Shown here in pieces: positions 63,020 to 64,000 of a stretch of DNA of 64,000 nt. The DNA comes from a bacterium A37T11 (GTDB taxonomy: Bacteria; Bacteroidota; Bacteroidia; Sphingobacteriales; Sphingobacteriaceae). Below the pieces are notes generated by a model, which worked only from the letters and a program-made list of their open reading frames with translations, ran no database searches and was not told the DNA's origin. How positions within the stretch are numbered: the first letter of the stretch is position 1; every line of letters starts with the position of its first letter. The stretch spans positions 62,001-126,000 of the forward strand of contig FOBR01000007.1 of NCBI GenBank assembly GCA_900109895.1, given 5' to 3'. A program made the position numbers and the translations under genes.

Positions 63020-64000
63020 ATGGATATCAGAAGAGGGATAGCAAAAAAACTTATTGAATGGAAAAATGCGGATGGGCGCAAACCACTCATCCTTCAAGGT
63101 GCGCGGCAAGTAGGAAAAACCTGGTTGTTAAAAGATTTAGGCAAAACAAACTTTGAAGATACTGCATACTTTAATTTTGAAGAACAACCCGACCTTAAGC
63201 AATTCTTCGAAAAGACAAAAGATGTACACCGCATTATCCAAAACCTGACCTTGGCCCACGGACGCCCCATCAATCCGCATCACACCCTCATCATATTTGA
63301 TGAGATACAAGAATGTAATGATGCACTTAATACCCTCAAATATTTTTGCGAAAATGCACCTGAATATGCTATAGCCAGCGCCGGTTCATTATTAGGAGTA
63401 GCTATGTCAAGAGGAAATTCATTCCCCGTGGGCAAGGTAGATTTTTTAGAGGTTCACCCCATTTGCTTTGCTGAATTTTTGTCTATAGCAGATCCTAAAT
63501 TATTCGCCTTTTTAGAAAGTTTAGATGAAATTGTCCCTTTGCCTGACCTGTTTTTTAATCCGCTAGTTGACCAGTTAAAAGCCTATTTCATAGCTGGCGG
63601 TCTGCCAGAAGCCGTTGTTGCCTTGCTGGAAGGCAGAGATGTGTCACGTGTACAACAGGTGCAACAAAATATTTTGAACGCTTATGCCCTTGATTTTTCC
63701 AAACACAGCGAAAATAAAGACATCCCAAAAATAAATCATATCTGGACGTCCATCCCTTCACAATTGGCACGCGAAAATAAAAAATTCTTGTACCAAACAG
63801 CCCGAGAAGGGGCACGAGCACGGGACTATGAAGATGCCTTGCTGTGGCTGTCTCATGCCGGACTGGTACACCGCGTTTTCCGCAGCAACAAGCCAGGCTT
63901 ACCTCTTTCGGCCTATGATGACCTGTCTGCCTTCAAGTTATACCTGCTTGATACCGGATTGTTGCGTCGCTTATCCCTGCTTGACCCCATTGCCATAACG
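63020..64000 (+). CDS. AAA ATPase with DUF4143, cut by window end
   Basis: Reads open from ATG 63020 (MDIRRGIAKKLIEWKN) to the window end, 327 codons visible. Walker A LILQGARQVGKTWLLKDL (about residues 23-40), Walker B LIIFDEIQECNDAL (about 93-106), sensor-like AIASAGSLLGVAM, then AYFIAGGLPEAVVALLEG, the junction to the DUF4143 region (from about 225). Proteins of this family are common in Bacteroidota in variable copy number. Function is not settled; ATP-dependent DNA or toxin-like activities have been suggested. The remaining C-terminal part is outside the window. Confidence 0.88.
   Translation, partial: MDIRRGIAKKLIEWKNADGRKPLILQGARQVGKTWLLKDLGKTNFEDTAYFNFEEQPDLKQFFEKTKDVHRIIQNLTLAHGRPINPHHTLIIFDEIQECNDALNTLKYFCENAPEYAIASAGSLLGVAMSRGNSFPVGKVDFLEVHPICFAEFLSIADPKLFAFLESLDEIVPLPDLFFNPLVDQLKAYFIAGGLPEAVVALLEGRDVSRVQQVQQNILNAYALDFSKHSENKDIPKINHIWTSIPSQLARENKKFLYQTAREGARARDYEDALLWLSHAGLVHRVFRSNKPGLPLSAYDDLSAFKLYLLDTGLLRRLSLLDPIAIT

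Overview
The window comes from a member of the Bacteroidota, most likely the Sphingobacteriales/Chitinophagales side of the phylum. Evidence: TonB-dependent receptor with an N-terminal carboxypeptidase-like domain, a DUF177-rpmF-plsX-fabH-accB-accC operon, malate:quinone oxidoreductase, a two-domain GT4 protein paired with GH130, promoters of the Bacteroidota TTTG-N19-TAnnTTTG type, and genes without Shine-Dalgarno sites. Species cannot be read from the sequence.

Layout. 0-5.4 kb: TonB receptor, PepSY membrane protein, UbiA-like membrane protein and a methyltransferase in one tight + strand cluster, probably for uptake of a metal chelate. 5.4-11.5 kb: YjjG-type phosphatase, Dps, a trans-sulfuration enzyme with metF, gmd, rpiB and tatC. 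11.5-20.6 kb: a long minus-strand run for lipid and envelope synthesis (pdxA, DUF177, rpmF, plsX, fabH, accB, accC, a porin, lpxK). 20.9-31.7 kb: an ECF sigma factor, a PfkB kinase, a tripartite RND efflux operon (TolC, pump, adaptor) next to an OmpR-type two-component system, and a TonB protein. 31.8-45.1 kb: HerA-like ATPase, GH130/GT4 pair, Pif1-type helicase, an operon with a cupin, a dipeptide epimerase and a DUF819 transporter, a helix-hairpin-helix protein and mqo.

45.08-46.43 kb is the most unusual part. A normal Bacteroidota promoter is followed by four perfect 112-bp tandem copies of a broken tRNA-Ala, whose D-loop and anticodon loop are each replaced by an 18-bp TCCCG...CGGGA palindrome. 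Next comes one intact tRNA-Ala(GGC), then two tandem 374-bp modules. Each module holds a terminator, a small GIY-YIG nuclease gene and a 3' fragment of tRNA-Ala carrying a third palindrome at the same anticodon position. This looks like a tRNA-Ala-targeted element in which a GIY-YIG nuclease travels with REP-like hairpins. The sequence does not prove mobility.

46.4-52.7 kb: Gfo/Idh/MocA oxidoreductase, a lipoprotein, GDSL and alpha/beta hydrolases, GH36 alpha-galactosidase and another lipoprotein. 52.87-58.1 kb is a decaying accessory region that begins at tRNA-Val(TAC) with a broken tyrosine recombinase. It holds a pentapeptide-repeat protein, a truncated TetR regulator, a nucleoside hydrolase with remnants of a permease and ribokinase, a ComM fragment, and a PIN toxin-antitoxin pair in which both genes are damaged. 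58.1-64 kb: dienelactone hydrolase lipoprotein, a NarL-type regulator with a TPR histidine kinase, an aldo/keto reductase, and a DUF4143 AAA ATPase cut by the window end and preceded by two large palindromes flanking its promoter.
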